Source: Hydractinia symbiolongicarpus (lineage: Eukaryota; Cnidaria; Hydrozoa; Anthoathecata; Hydractiniidae). From it: DNA of 64,000 nucleotides. Of the stretch, positions 24,701 to 35,169 are shown in pieces. The position numbers and the translations under genes were made by a program. The stretch lies in assembly GCF_029227915.1 (NCBI RefSeq), contig NC_079876.1:28369828-28433827 (forward strand), written 5' to 3'. Positions within the stretch are counted from its first letter, which is position 1. Each line of letters opens with the position of its first letter. The notes under the pieces were generated by a model. The model worked only from the letters and a program-made list of their open reading frames with translations, was not told the DNA's origin and made no database searches.

Positions 24701-25829
24701 AGTATTCTTGATTTTCTGTTTGAACAGACACGGGTGTTGCTTTCCTAAAATTTTAGTGAACACAACATGAGTTGCAATCATTTGCACCTGATTGATTCTC
24801 AGAGCGTTAAATAATTAATTGAGTCGTAATAATAGCTGCACCTCCCCGATAAATGGATTTACTTTAGATAGTAATAAGCCAAACTCAACGAGGCTGAAAA
24901 TGTCGAGCCAGACTGCTTTTTTCTGCAGCAGGACACGTGCTCTGGTAGATATTGCGAGCATTAAAGTAACACCAAAAGGCGTTGACAGCATATAATATTT
25001 CCTTTGTTGATCTGACTTGAATATGAATATGGATTTAGTTGCAAACCAAGAACAACAACGATTAAAGTATAGCAGTAGAAAAATTAACAACAAAACAAGA
25101 GAAATATAACTTTAATTATAATAACATTCTTTATCAATGTTTAATATGGATAATAATACAGATAACATAGATTTAATAACAATCAATATAAAAAGGGTTG
25201 GAGGAGGAGGACACAAGTCCCTAGGTTCGCAAGCGAAAATCATTTCCAACCGGAGTATTGCAGATTATTGTTAAATACATATAACTCGCACTATTGACAT
25301 CAAGAAATGGACTTCGCCTAGCTCCGCAATGATAGTCTTCAGCATTATTAAGCTGGCAAAGGCTATTTTAATCAGAGAATAAAGGTTAAAAATTATTTTT
25401 AAAAATTTATTTTTGCAAAACCTCTATATCTCCTTACCTGTTCGTCAAAAGCACATGCTCCTATACATTTTATTGGTCATCCTTTCAATCTCCATACAGT
25501 AGAGACGTTGCCTAAACTACTTACGTCATCAAAATTGAAACGATGTTTTCCACGGGCGTATGACTAATCTATATTACAATGCTTGCTGTCCGTCTTTAAG
25601 CCAAATATATAAGTTGTGTGTAGCGTGAGGCAATTAATTGTTTTGTTTCATAAGGAAATACACTGAATACACTGTAAAAGGAAGAACTAGATATCTCCTT
25701 CCTAAATAAATAAAATATTTATTTATATTTTTAGGTGTGGAAGGTGTTTTCGTCCCTAAAAAAGAAGCATTTATTCCGTCCCACGATGTTCAGCCGACAC
25801 TTGAACAGGTCGAGACGTATTTCGTTTAA
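15713..25829 (+). CDS. CAP/SCP-domain protein (GLIPR2/GAPR-1-like), seven exons
   Basis: Exons: 15713-15740, 17424-17456, 17966-18034, 21177-21236, 22060-22276, 22617-22846, 25735-25829. Their lengths sum to 732 nt (243 residues plus TAA) with one open frame. Introns are phase 1 except that between exons 5 and 6 (phase 2). The start MASQILQEE has no signal peptide, suggesting a cytosolic protein. An acidic N-terminal extension spans three tiny exons. The CAP core covers exons 5-6: HNKARSFH, WSDDLAKGAKNWA, GENLY and NFSQIVWKDTKQVGSAIAYD. Exon 7 aligns with the last exon of the minus-strand copy at 28875-28966, which confirms the frame. The usual CAP histidine in 'HFtq.VW' is Asn here, and the other expected His near 'DYFENK' is absent. 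AATAAA lies at 25967. The family is firm; the small 5' exons are less certain. Confidence 0.75.
18181..18455 (+). mobile_element. tRNA-derived SINE, family A, copy 2 (in a CAP-gene intron)
   Basis: A-box-like TTGTAGAGCGCTTGG and B-box-like AGGTTTAAACC lie in the head. The body with GAGTCATGCCAGAGAGTATAAAAGTGTGAATC and the 3' motif GATAACAGTTCTATTAGGAACT are shared with copy 3. It lies in the intron between exons 3 and 4 of the CAP gene, in sense orientation. Confidence 0.7.
21004..21125 (+). mobile_element. Second, unrelated tRNA-derived SINE head
   Basis: The tRNA-like order is an A box (TAGCTTGGTGGTTATAACTC) and a B box within GGGGTCCGATTCCCC, whose flanks form a perfect 5-bp stem. A GC-rich tail (GCCCCGGGTTAACCCGCGCG) follows. 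The acceptor stem does not pair, so this is a SINE head rather than a functional tRNA gene. It ends about 50 bp upstream of exon 4 of the CAP gene. Confidence 0.6.
21601..21714. repeat. MITE-like dispersed repeat, copy B
   Basis: Contains CTGTCTGTTACGGAAACACGAAATGCG and ends with TGTGGAATTTTCCACA then GTTGACGACTAGTT, the same order as copies A and C. It sits in the intron before CAP exon 5. Confidence 0.6.
23125..23183 (+). other. Possible alternative exon of the CAP gene
   Basis: It is bounded by a pyrimidine-rich acceptor (TTTTTCAG) and a strong donor (GTAAGG), and is open in phase 1 as VNKESVSEVAKKKDLDNMCL. Including it would make the last exon read in another frame (ending at TGA a little downstream) rather than the frame conserved in the paralogue. 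It is therefore either an alternative exon with a different C-terminus or chance. Confidence 0.3.
24297..24850. repeat. Segmental duplication, unit 1 (matches 27478-28070)
   Basis: Direct repeat of several hundred bases. Matching landmarks include AAACAAAT(A/G)AA at the left, TGGGTGTCATAGTA in the middle, the PAN-like coding block, and TTAAATAATTAATTGAGTC at the right edge. Visible divergence and indels indicate an old duplication. Confidence 0.75.
24400..24731 (-). pseudogene. Broken copy of the secreted PAN-like gene at 27571-27888
   Basis: The minus-strand frame from 24731 has a hydrophobic leader (FVYIFYALFLTAKSAMFYEM) and then ECLSACVVHKMCKAV, aligning with ECLGACVVNKMCKAV of the intact copy. 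It stops at TAG, where the other copy continues through two more cysteines. The remaining 3' region (ACTATGACACCCATAAGGAC..., ending GGATGAA) is still recognisable to about 24400 but contains indels and stops. The usual ATG of the leader is also displaced. Confidence 0.65.
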
Positions 25830-26786
25830 GAGTGAACAAACAAGATGACTTTCAATGAATATTTCTTTGTAGTGTTTTGTGTATTTATCTTGGGAGTATG
25901 CTACAACAAAGAGGCAGTCTTTTAACTTTAATGTCTATGCATCTGAAAGTAACATTTTGTTGGGTAAATAAAGCACGGATTTTATATTTACCACTGTATC
26001 ATTGTGTGTAATTACTAGGGTTGTGGTTTTGCCATATTTTCGCACCACAAGATTTTTGTAGTATAATTGTGAAAAGGTTGTTTCTAGAGAACAAATACTT
26101 CTGTATCAAGCCGCAATATTTTTATAGTGAAAATATGAAAAGTAGTTGTTTCTAGAGAACAAACAGTTACAGATTTTTTGTATATGGATTTTAATAATAT
26201 GCATAAATTGTAATGATGGAATTATCGTTCAAAAAAAGTTATATAAATACTGAAAACACTGCTTTACTCGACGCATCTCTCTGTGTGTCCGCAAAAGGCG
26301 CGTCCTGTTACGGAAACACGAAATTTTTAAAATACGCATGAAATACCAAATGTGATATATTTTTACTGACTTTTTTTGATCGCCCGCGTGTAGCAGCCAA
26401 TTGCAACGTCCGATTTTTTTGGAAACCAATTTTTTTAAGCAAGTTAACCAACAAAACAGGATTTGATGTCAAAAAATTTACATCATTCTTTCCGAACAGT
26501 TTTTTTCATTTTTTTTTTATTAAGATTTAAAACTCTCTCGGTCGAGGAAAGTATTACTCTATACGGTAGCATTTGTTTTTGTCTGCCAAAAAAGCCTTTT
26601 TATTACCTGCTGCATGTATCTTGCGTGTAGTAACTTTTCCAAATTTGACCATATTTTGAGATATTTTCTGCCTGCGAAAATTGTAGATTTGAATTGTAAT
26701 TAAAGAATTGGATTTTGTGTGTCGTATTTTTTCATTATGTTTTGACAAATAAGGTCCTGTCCGAATGGTTGATGAAATTTTAAAGT

Positions 26787-26914
26787 ATGCAGATATAGCG
26801 ACCTCGTACACAGAACTTTCTTAAAGTGTATGTCAGAGATTTCTCAAAATATGCAGATATGGCGACCTCGTACACAGAGCTTTCTTATAGTGAATGTCAG
26901 AGATTTCTCAAAAT
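26787..26914. repeat. 64-bp tandem duplication
   Basis: Two units, 26787-26850 and 26851-26914, starting ATGCAGATATAGCGACCTCG and ATGCAGATATGGCGACCTCG. Only a few mismatches separate them, so the duplication is recent. Confidence 0.85.
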
Positions 26915-27477
26915 GTATGTTAAGGGTTGGCTCACACCATGATCTTATTTGGTTTGAATTTTACCTCCTCCTTTTAACATTTTACGAACATGCAAGTGAT
27001 GCAACTGGAAACGTAGCTACTTTCATTACCATCTAGATCATCATTATATCGACATATTCTTCTTTCTTGGCAAGAACGCTGAATTGTTTTACGCATGTGG
27101 GATTTCAAACCGAACGCGGTTTCTTGTTTGTTTCCATTTTGCTTCGAAAAATTCTCTTCGCCGAAAAGTAGAAATAGTTCCTACTCTTAAGCGGCGAAAT
27201 ATTTCGCAGTAAACTTTTAACCAATCAGAACATTCAAGGTTTTAAAAAAAAAACTTTTACTGGAAAGAATTTAAACAACTGTCTGGTTCTTAAGTGCTTA
27301 CATTTAGTACTATAAATCTACCACAGGTTTTTCGTTCCACGTGAAAATCAAAAAGATATTTCGCAGCTAATTCGCCATTCACAATTTGCTTCGTGAAAAT
27401 TCCGCCTTTAAAGCCAACCCAATATTGGAAGAATGGTGTCTATGTACAAAATAATTGACGTTGTTGTTTGTTGATTG

Positions 27478-28070
27478 GCAAGCAAAGAAAACTCTCAAAC
27501 AAATGAACGCAATAAGCTATGCATTTTACAGGTTTGGCAAGAAAATCATTACAAATTATGTTGAAATAAATCATCCTCTATATCCATCTGTATCCACCGG
27601 AACATTACTGCACTTTATGTCTCTGTGGGTGTCATAGTAAGTACTTCCCACTGTCATTACCAAATACAAGCTGCAGCGATCTTGAGCGAGCAGAAAACAG
27701 TAACTTTTCTGCACGAACACAGCTTTGCACATTTTATTTACTACACAAGCACCTAAACATTCCCCAGTGGTTTTATTCTGAAACGTATTTAGAGGAATAT
27801 AAGAACTTGGTGCCATGTCTTTCATTTCGTAAAACATCACGCTTCGTGCTGTTGTGAACAGCGCAAAGAAAATGCAAAGTAAAAACATGGTTGTTTTTTC
27901 TCTAGTACGTCTGATTTTCTTTGAACAATGCTTGAACAAACTCGTTTTCTTCTTGTAATTTTGTGAAATTTTGTGAACAAACAAACTGGCAATTAATCGC
28001 AGCTGGTCGATTCTCAGGACATTAAATAATTAATTGAGTCAAAATTTCCTATAATTAGCTGTCCTGTTAA
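27478..28070. repeat. Segmental duplication, unit 2 (matches 24297-24850)
   Basis: Carries the intact PAN-like gene. See unit 1 for shared landmarks. Confidence 0.75.
27571..27888 (-). CDS. Small secreted PAN/apple-like protein
   Basis: A single-exon frame of 105 codons. I chose the ATG at 27888 because it begins a clean signal peptide (MFLLCIFFALFTTARS); the longer upstream reading (from 27984) is lysine-rich and lacks this property. The mature part has cysteines in the order ECLGACVVNKMCKAV...SYCFLLAQDRC...IKC. This follows the PAN/apple pattern (C..C....C.a......C.L), a fold used in secreted adhesion and carbohydrate- or protein-binding proteins. It is likely exported. A degenerate duplicate lies 3 kb to the left. 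The ligand is unknown, and the PAN assignment rests on cysteine spacing only. It lies between the two CAP loci and is transcribed in the same direction as the minus-strand CAP copy. Confidence 0.6.
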   Translation of the reverse strand: MFLLCIFFALFTTARSVMFYEMKDMAPSSYIPLNTFQNKTTGECLGACVVNKMCKAVFVQKSYCFLLAQDRCSLYLVMTVGSTYYDTHRDIKCSNVPVDTDGYRG

Positions 28071-28144
28071 ATTGATTAGCTCCAGATAGTGTTAAATAAA
28101 GGATTGGTTATATTCAAAGAATGTTTTACAAAACAGATGCATCT

Positions 28145-28260
28145 ATTTTATGATACCCGTATACGTCTGTCTATTACGAAAGCAAAATACACGAAATGCG
28201 GTAAATAAAGGACATAAATAGAGGGAACACGTGGATTGATCCACGTGGCACCGACTAGTA
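28145..28260. repeat. MITE-like dispersed repeat, copy C
   Basis: Starts at TATTTTATGATACCCGTATACG, contains ACACGAAATGCGGTAAATAAAGGAC, and ends with the palindrome CGTGGATTGATCCACG and CACCGACTAGT, as in copies A and B. Confidence 0.6.
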
Positions 28261-28874
28261 TGCTTTTAATATAGCCAAGATTGGTTATAATATCAAGTAT
28301 CGATGCGGCCATATTTGACACAATTTGATACAGATTTTATAAAGTAGTAAGGTACAAAAATTGGACAAAACCTTTAAAGTACGAGGGAAAAAATTCTAAG
28401 ATGGCCCCAGCAAGTAGCAAAGAACATATATTTTAATATAATGTCACGCGTTTTGACTGTAAACACTGATTTAATAATATGTTACAACAGAACAGTGTAA
28501 CCTTATGCTATAATTTAATGTTATGGTCTTTTACAAAATTGTACGTTAAGCAACGTAATAGGACAAAAATAGAATAAACACACGAGTATAAATTGAACAA
28601 AAAAATTATGCAGGATTAAAAAAAAGAAGCATATCTCTATCAGATTCTTTTTTTTCAAAAAACCATTACATTTGTTCTACCGCCTCTAGTGGATATGCAG
28701 TTTAAAATGTTGTTGTGTCAGCAGAATAATTTTAATGCTCTGAATACATACTAGATTTGGTAAATAGATATACATGTATTAGTTAAGAACGGTTACTTGT
28801 TTAATACACATATATAACTTTTTTTTAAGAATTTTTAATATAGTTTTCAAAAGTATTAGCGTTCACACACTTCC

Positions 28875-30236
28875 TTAACGCATATAATCGTCCACTCTTT
28901 TCATCGTTGGCGTCACATCATAGCATGAAATGAACTCTTCAACACTTGATGGAATCTTTGGATGGTCTACATAGGAAACACAACATGAACAAAGACAGGT
29001 GGAAATATCCAGTAAGATATTTTTATTATTTACTACCGCATACGCTGTATAAAGAACTTACAAGTGTGCGGATCTTGCTCCGTAAATCCATATCCCTGTC
29101 CAGGGGAAAATTTAGTCACAATCACTGTCCTATGCGACTTTGTCAAAAGCGACGCAACATCCAACCTTGGTGGTTTCCTTCCATACTATTTAGGAGAAAT
29201 GACCAATGTCGCAAAATTCTGGACAATCTTTTTCGTACCGTTCGGGATTATTAAAATCGTAATCTTTAATTTTTTTATATCTAAAAAATATAATATATAA
29301 GATTTGACGTCTTGCGAAAATTAACATCCGTGAAACTGTTTGCAAAATTCTTTGAAAATGAGAACCTGCAAAATCTGATACTTAATGTAACTTACTGCTC
29401 AAAAACTGCATTGTAAACACGATGCCTTTCTGGCGAATATATTTCGTACAAGTTTTCGCCATATGAACTGTCATGCTCATGGTCGAAACACTCATTCTCA
29501 ACAAGGTATATTGCCCAGTTCTTTGCTTTTTCTGCCAGCTGTGAATCCCACATTAACACGGGATGACCGTGGAGACCTCTTGCCTTATTGTGGGAGTACA
29601 AACTAAGAACATAAAATGAATTAAAATAATACTATGCTCTTTAAAAAACGCACACGACGTAAAGAAAGATTTTCTAGAGTTTTGTTCGTTGACTTGGAAT
29701 ATCTGATATACTTAATTATTTATGTGAAATTCAATTGCCGTAAATTAGAAAACGATTTTTGGTACAGGATCAAAGCACATCATTGTTGCACAGTCTTAAA
29801 TTTTTTCTTGATTGCTTTGGAATAGCAACTTAAAAAAATAACATTTTTTGTTTACAAGAGTTATTTATTTTCAATAAAAATGTAGTCAGTTAATAAAATG
29901 TAGGGGCACAGAACTCGCAAGCACGCTCTGTACTTTTGAACTCGGGGTTTATATTTCACAGTACAACATAAAAATTGGTCAGTATCGGTTAAATATTGTA
30001 TGTCACTGTTGTACAACTTTTAGTCATAGTGAAAAACAGATTAACAAAAAACTTTACATTAAACATGCCAGTTAGAAGTTTGATAAGAAAACAACAGAAC
30101 AACGATAAAAAAGGGTTTTGTTGGAAAATGACTCAAAATCAAGTTAAAATTTCATCGGAAAATGATGCCTTACCTTCATCGGAACAGACATAGATTGCCT
30201 TGCTGACACGCACTCTGTGGTTCTGGTTGCCGTGCC
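28875..30236 (-). pseudogene. Second CAP/SCP-domain gene, disabled paralogue of the plus-strand gene
   Basis: Exons on the minus strand: 30236-30174, 29602-29396, 29280-29062, 28966-28875. They correspond to exons 4-7 of the plus-strand gene. Shared stretches include VSKAIYV with VTKQIYA, YSHNKARGLHG, GENLY, and the last exon EEFISCYDVTPT with EAFIPSHDVQPT, plus the same donor split of the Gln codon. Inactivating changes are a TAA in place of the Gln of 'HFSqIVW', a net +1 frameshift about 15 codons later (exon length 219 rather than 3n+2), and a phase mismatch at the start of the second listed exon. The CAP histidine missing from the intact copy is present here (GHFS). Exons equivalent to 1-3 were not found upstream. 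Confidence 0.75.
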
Positions 30237-30239
30237 CTG

Positions 30240-33200
30240 AATAGAAAGAGAATTGAAAGAAAATAATCACCATACCTAAATTATGAATGTCGCATCCGGT
30301 AGGCCATTAATATTAGCTAATATTTTTACAAGCTGCAAATTCTTTCTTACATAATTTCGGTTAGATCAAGGTTCATTAAAACTGCTCCACTCAATGGATC
30401 TGTTTGCTTTTTTCTTAACAATTTAGGGCTTCAATCAGAATTAAATTTTCATTTTCATTTGATTTTTAAATTGTTCACGTCAGAGTGCTTTAATAATAAT
30501 TAGTCCATGCCCAAGCTCTTTAAAAAAACGTCCGAAAAGGTTGATGGTTTCACCAATAGTTATGGTAATTTATTTGTTACAAGTGGACAAGACATTATCT
30601 GAGAGAAGAACATTTTGTAAAACTAGTTTTTCTCCTTCGTTTTTTTTTAAAAAATGTATAGAATACAGATCAGCTTATTTAAAAATCCCTTTCTTGGTCA
30701 AGAATCGGCCTTACTAAATTTAATTTACTAAAAGTTAAATTTTAATTCATGTTTAGTATCATGTGGTAGCCTAAATTCATTCCTTTTTTAAAACATAGGC
30801 TAACACCCTAGAACTCAGGAGTTATTAATTTTAGTCCACGTAATGCGTCGTCCAAGGGTTAAATAGAGAGCTTAGTACATGTTTTTTTTTAATAGCAATT
30901 GAAATTCCAAAATAAGGATCCTTATAAAAAGTACTTTTCTGGCTAAAAATATGCTTAGATTATGCTTAATGGCAAAACGATTTATTGGAATATGCTAAAG
31001 AAAAACACATGATCAGCCTAACTTACTAGTTAAAAGGAAAACAAAACTTTACATTTTCTTAGGCTTTACATAATGCTTAGCATATGTGTAAAAAATTACC
31101 AAATTTAAGCCTATGGATGCTTATAAAAGTCATGCTTATAAAAAAACCCATATATTTGGGGATAGCAGCATACACTTGCTTGTGAAATGTATGTTAATTT
31201 TTAGTTTTAGACTTAAACTCCCATTTTGTTTGCTTCCTTGTGATTTTATTACAGAGATAACATTGTGTGCATGAGACATGTTATAACTAGGGCATAACCA
31301 CAACGATACCCTATCGTAAAAAAAAGGCAGTGAAATGCGTTTTATCCGACCAAGCATTTTTGCCGATTTCTTTTTCTTCAAGACCACCATTTCTTACTGT
31401 TTCCTTCTTTTTAAGGCCATTTTTGCTTTTTGTCTATTCTTTAATTCGATATCTATGAGATCATAATTGTAATAAAGACAACACAAAAAAACAGACTCGT
31501 ATCACCCTCTGCGCTCGCATTCTTTCCAAATAACGTTTCCGTGAAGAAAAAAGGGAAGAAATTTGAGAAACAAAGTAGAGATAGGTTTAAATAAAAGAAG
31601 AAAAAAAATTATCGTTGAAATTGTCTGGTTTATATAATTTTTATATTTCTTGTTGCAGTTTTTTTCAAAGAAAAAAACATTTGAAATGTTACCCTTTTGC
31701 GGCCATTTTCAATCTAAAGATTAGTCGGCTAAAAGTGACTAAATTGAAAAAACTCCATAGCCAAAATTGTGACTTAATTACGTCAAAGTAAGTGAATGTA
31801 TTACACTCACTCGTTTCTTACCTACTCCTAACCATTTTGATCTATAAAAAAGAATAATGATACAATAAATGAAATAGTTTAGAACATTAAACATTAGTTC
31901 AAAATGTAATGCTTTTCTTATAGTTTATAAACGATAGAACTCTACGTTCTTATTTTTCAACTTAAAGAGCATGAAATCGGATTATACTTTAACCTTACGA
32001 TAAGTATTTACACAAAAAAATCAACTCTACAATTTATATCTCTACCTTCTTTTATCTTCTATTTCTAATATTGTGTTTTCCAAAAATCTTTTTGAGCTGG
32101 TGTACTCATTTACTTTTAATTCGGTTGTAAACTAAACTTTTGCCTTTCATTCTTGTCTTTCAAAAATGAAATTAATGCGGAAAAGAAGTAGAAATTCTTA
32201 CGCCAATTAACATTGAGTATCATGAAAAAAAAAACAACGCACAAAAAAAGGTAAAAGACTGTAAGACTGTAAGAAAAAACAAACAAAAAAAAAAACAGAA
32301 AAATTTTTGTTTATTTTTTTGTGCGTCAACCATATTATAAAATTAAACATGAATTAGTTGTTCGGTAATGTAAATTTAATTACCGGGTAACTCAATTGGA
32401 ACCGGGTTAATTATGTGGATTTTTCTTAACAGGGAAGCAGCAACGTTCATCAACCATGTACCTGGATAAAGAAGTTATTTAAATAACTAAATAAATAATA
32501 AAAGTGACTTTAATAGAAGAAAATGTTTAGAACTTACTAAAAGAAGACACTTCATATTCATTGTTCTGTAAATCTAGATAAATATATAGACTTAAATTTC
32601 AACTTAACCCTAAATACAAAAAAGTATGAACCAAAAGTACATCACAATGATAAAAGTGTTTTAAAGAAAAGTGGCGTATGTATCATGTTATAGTAAATTT
32701 TTGTCCATGTATTGTCAATACTTAAATTTCAAGCACCTTGGCGTCAAAGCTATTCTAAGTAAAGTTCTTTAAGGAAAAAAAAATTTTGCAACAGAAACAT
32801 GTGCAACTCAGCTTTATCGAAAATGTTTCGCATTTTGCAGGAAAAAACTCGAAGTTCTTTGAAATTAGAAAAGCTTTCGGGAAAATATTTTATCATCTAT
32901 TTTCAACTAGTTTGTAAGAAATCTGTCTTATGACAGCAAAATTCTCAGAGACCATTTCTAATTGGAAATTTTTTCGAGAAAAACATTTGCTGCTAGCGAT
33001 CGGTCTTGCTTTTCAAAGGGTTAAAAACCGCAAAAGGCGTAATATTTTCTTCTGTTACACACCCGTATAGTGATAAATAATATTGCTCAAGATACAGTAA
33101 AAGGAGCTTGTGCTGAAATGAATTACTGTTTTATTTCAACGACGAAATAAAATTAGCGACCTTAAAAATATAATTAAAGGAATAGATGTCAGGATAAATA

Positions 33201-34885
33201 CATGGTTTTTACATTTTTACATTCAGTAATCTATTCCTTTCATACATTGGTCTATACCTGCTCTTCGATGTGGTTTCCACTTCTCTAAACCAATGCTTTT
33301 GATCCAGACAATTCTAATTTTATGCCCTCCTCGCTTCCGCACAATGCGTTATTTGCTATTGCGGCTCCACGTGGTCTCCCTATGATGAATTTATATAGTA
33401 TTTTAAAAGAAAGCAATAGCTCCTAAATTGCGAAATATTTAAGAACAGTGGTTTCTCTAGTGGAAAGGTGTATGGAAAAATGCACTTTATTACGGAGGTA
33501 AACAGTTACGGAGATATATCATCGTCATACAAAAAATATTTGTTGAACATTTTGTTACCCCGTTTTCTGTAGCGGATATCTAAGACTTTTGATGGCATGT
33601 CATCAGTCTATTTGTTCCAAAACAGGTGGGTAATCCTGTGTTGCAAACTCGATAACTAGCGACAGTTATATCCACCCGTTTTCAAGATATCTGGTACTGA
33701 CGCTTGGTGACGTAACGTCAAAAGAAATAATTAGAAGTTTAACAGAATAGGACACATTTCCTCGTCTATTTTTAAAAGGGAAAATGATATATCCACACTT
33801 TCCCTCACAACCCCACTGCCTAAGGGTATTATTCAAGTTTCTGGTTGCAGCCTCAGTACATTTATTAAAAAAGGTGTTATTATAATTTCAATATAAGTAC
33901 TCACAAGTGAGAGGGACTCTTCCTGTGGCAGCTTTTTCTAAATAGAAAAGTATTAAAAAAATTACGTTCTGTAAATAGCATTCTAGAAGTCAATTTAAAT
34001 GCTGAATAGTCAATTAAACCCTTCGTTGCTAAACATTTTACACGACATGGTCTGCTATTGTCACTTCTGTGGGAGATGCTGTTGATGAACAGGGGATCAA
34101 TTCAGAGGTAAAAGAAGCACAAAAAAGAAGTACAAAAGCCATAGTATGCATCAGTGACTGGCAAGACATTGGCGCCGACAAAATATTTAAATTATTTCTT
34201 TATAATTATCATTTTTTGTTGTTGTGAAACTGTGGGATCAAGAAAACGATTTTTACCTTTTTTAAGATGAAATAAGAACCGCTGGTGATTTCCTAACTAC
34301 GTAATGACTGTTAATTGAAATGTTTTTCTTTATGTACAGACTTTAACTTGAGGTTACTGGTCAAAAGCTATCTTAACAAAGCTGGTTACTGAAAGGGCGG
34401 CAAAAAAAGGTTCAATACAAAGTACTCCTTACAAACCGACATTAAAAAAGTACTTTAGGCGATTTAGGATGATATTGTTATTCAGTTTTTTATTGGTGTT
34501 TTTTCTAGCATTTTGCGAAAATTTGGTGTTTTTATAATTTAAATTTTTTTATCTCTGAGAGAAGTACGTTTAACACTGACTCTTATGCTGAAGAGATATG
34601 TGTCTGAAAGTAAGTACAATTAAATCAACATGACACCGCATGTTGAATCGAAAACAATTTTTGAAATTAGTTTATGTAGTTGTTTTAAGCCATGTATTAA
34701 TTATTCCACTGTCTGCAAGTGCATTTCCAAGGGCATGGCCACCAATATAAATAATTCAACAAAAATAACCTGGCAGTAATAGTTAGGAGCGGTTGAAGGG
34801 GAACGTTAACAGCGACAAGTGTATTTAAGATAATAAGAGTTAAATTTGGAATTGAAAAATAAGAACTTTGCAACATCTGGGTGTT
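30240..34885. other. Non-coding stretch, nothing identifiable
   Basis: AT-rich sequence without convincing exons. Any missing 5' exons of the minus-strand CAP copy would lie here, but I could not find matches to exons 1-3 of the plus-strand gene. Confidence 0.4.
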
Positions 34886-34889
34886 TTTA

Positions 34890-35165
34890 TGTGTTTTCAA
34901 ACTTGACCTAGTCATGCCAGAGATTATAAAAGTGTGAATCGATCCTTTCTGCTTAACGTTTAGAATGATATCTTAATGTTGATGTAGAATTGATCAGAAT
35001 TGATATCTTAGGCGGTTGTCTAGTTAAGCGGTTGTTGTGCTTGCACGCCTTTCGTAGCTTAAATGGCAGCTTTAAATGCACTAGGACTCTCTTTGCAGGA
35101 CCTTCATTGATAACAGTTCTATTAGGAACTGAAAAAGGTTATCCCGGGTAAATAATAATAATATT
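34890..35165 (+). mobile_element. tRNA-derived SINE, family A, copy 3
   Basis: The body GTCATGCCAGAGATTATAAAAGTGTGAATCG and 3' motif TGATAACAGTTCTATTAGGAACT match copy 2 closely. The tail ends in (AAT)n: TAAATAATAATAATATT. The head is degraded, with only a weak B-box (TTTTCAAACTTGA). An internal duplication of the GATATCTTA segment is present. Confidence 0.7.
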
Positions 35166-35169
35166 ATGT

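Noticed and set aside
24815-25093. Hydrophobic 92-codon minus-strand frame next to the PAN pseudogene.
   Set aside because: The leader-like start is followed by no cysteine pattern and no conserved counterpart in the second duplication unit.
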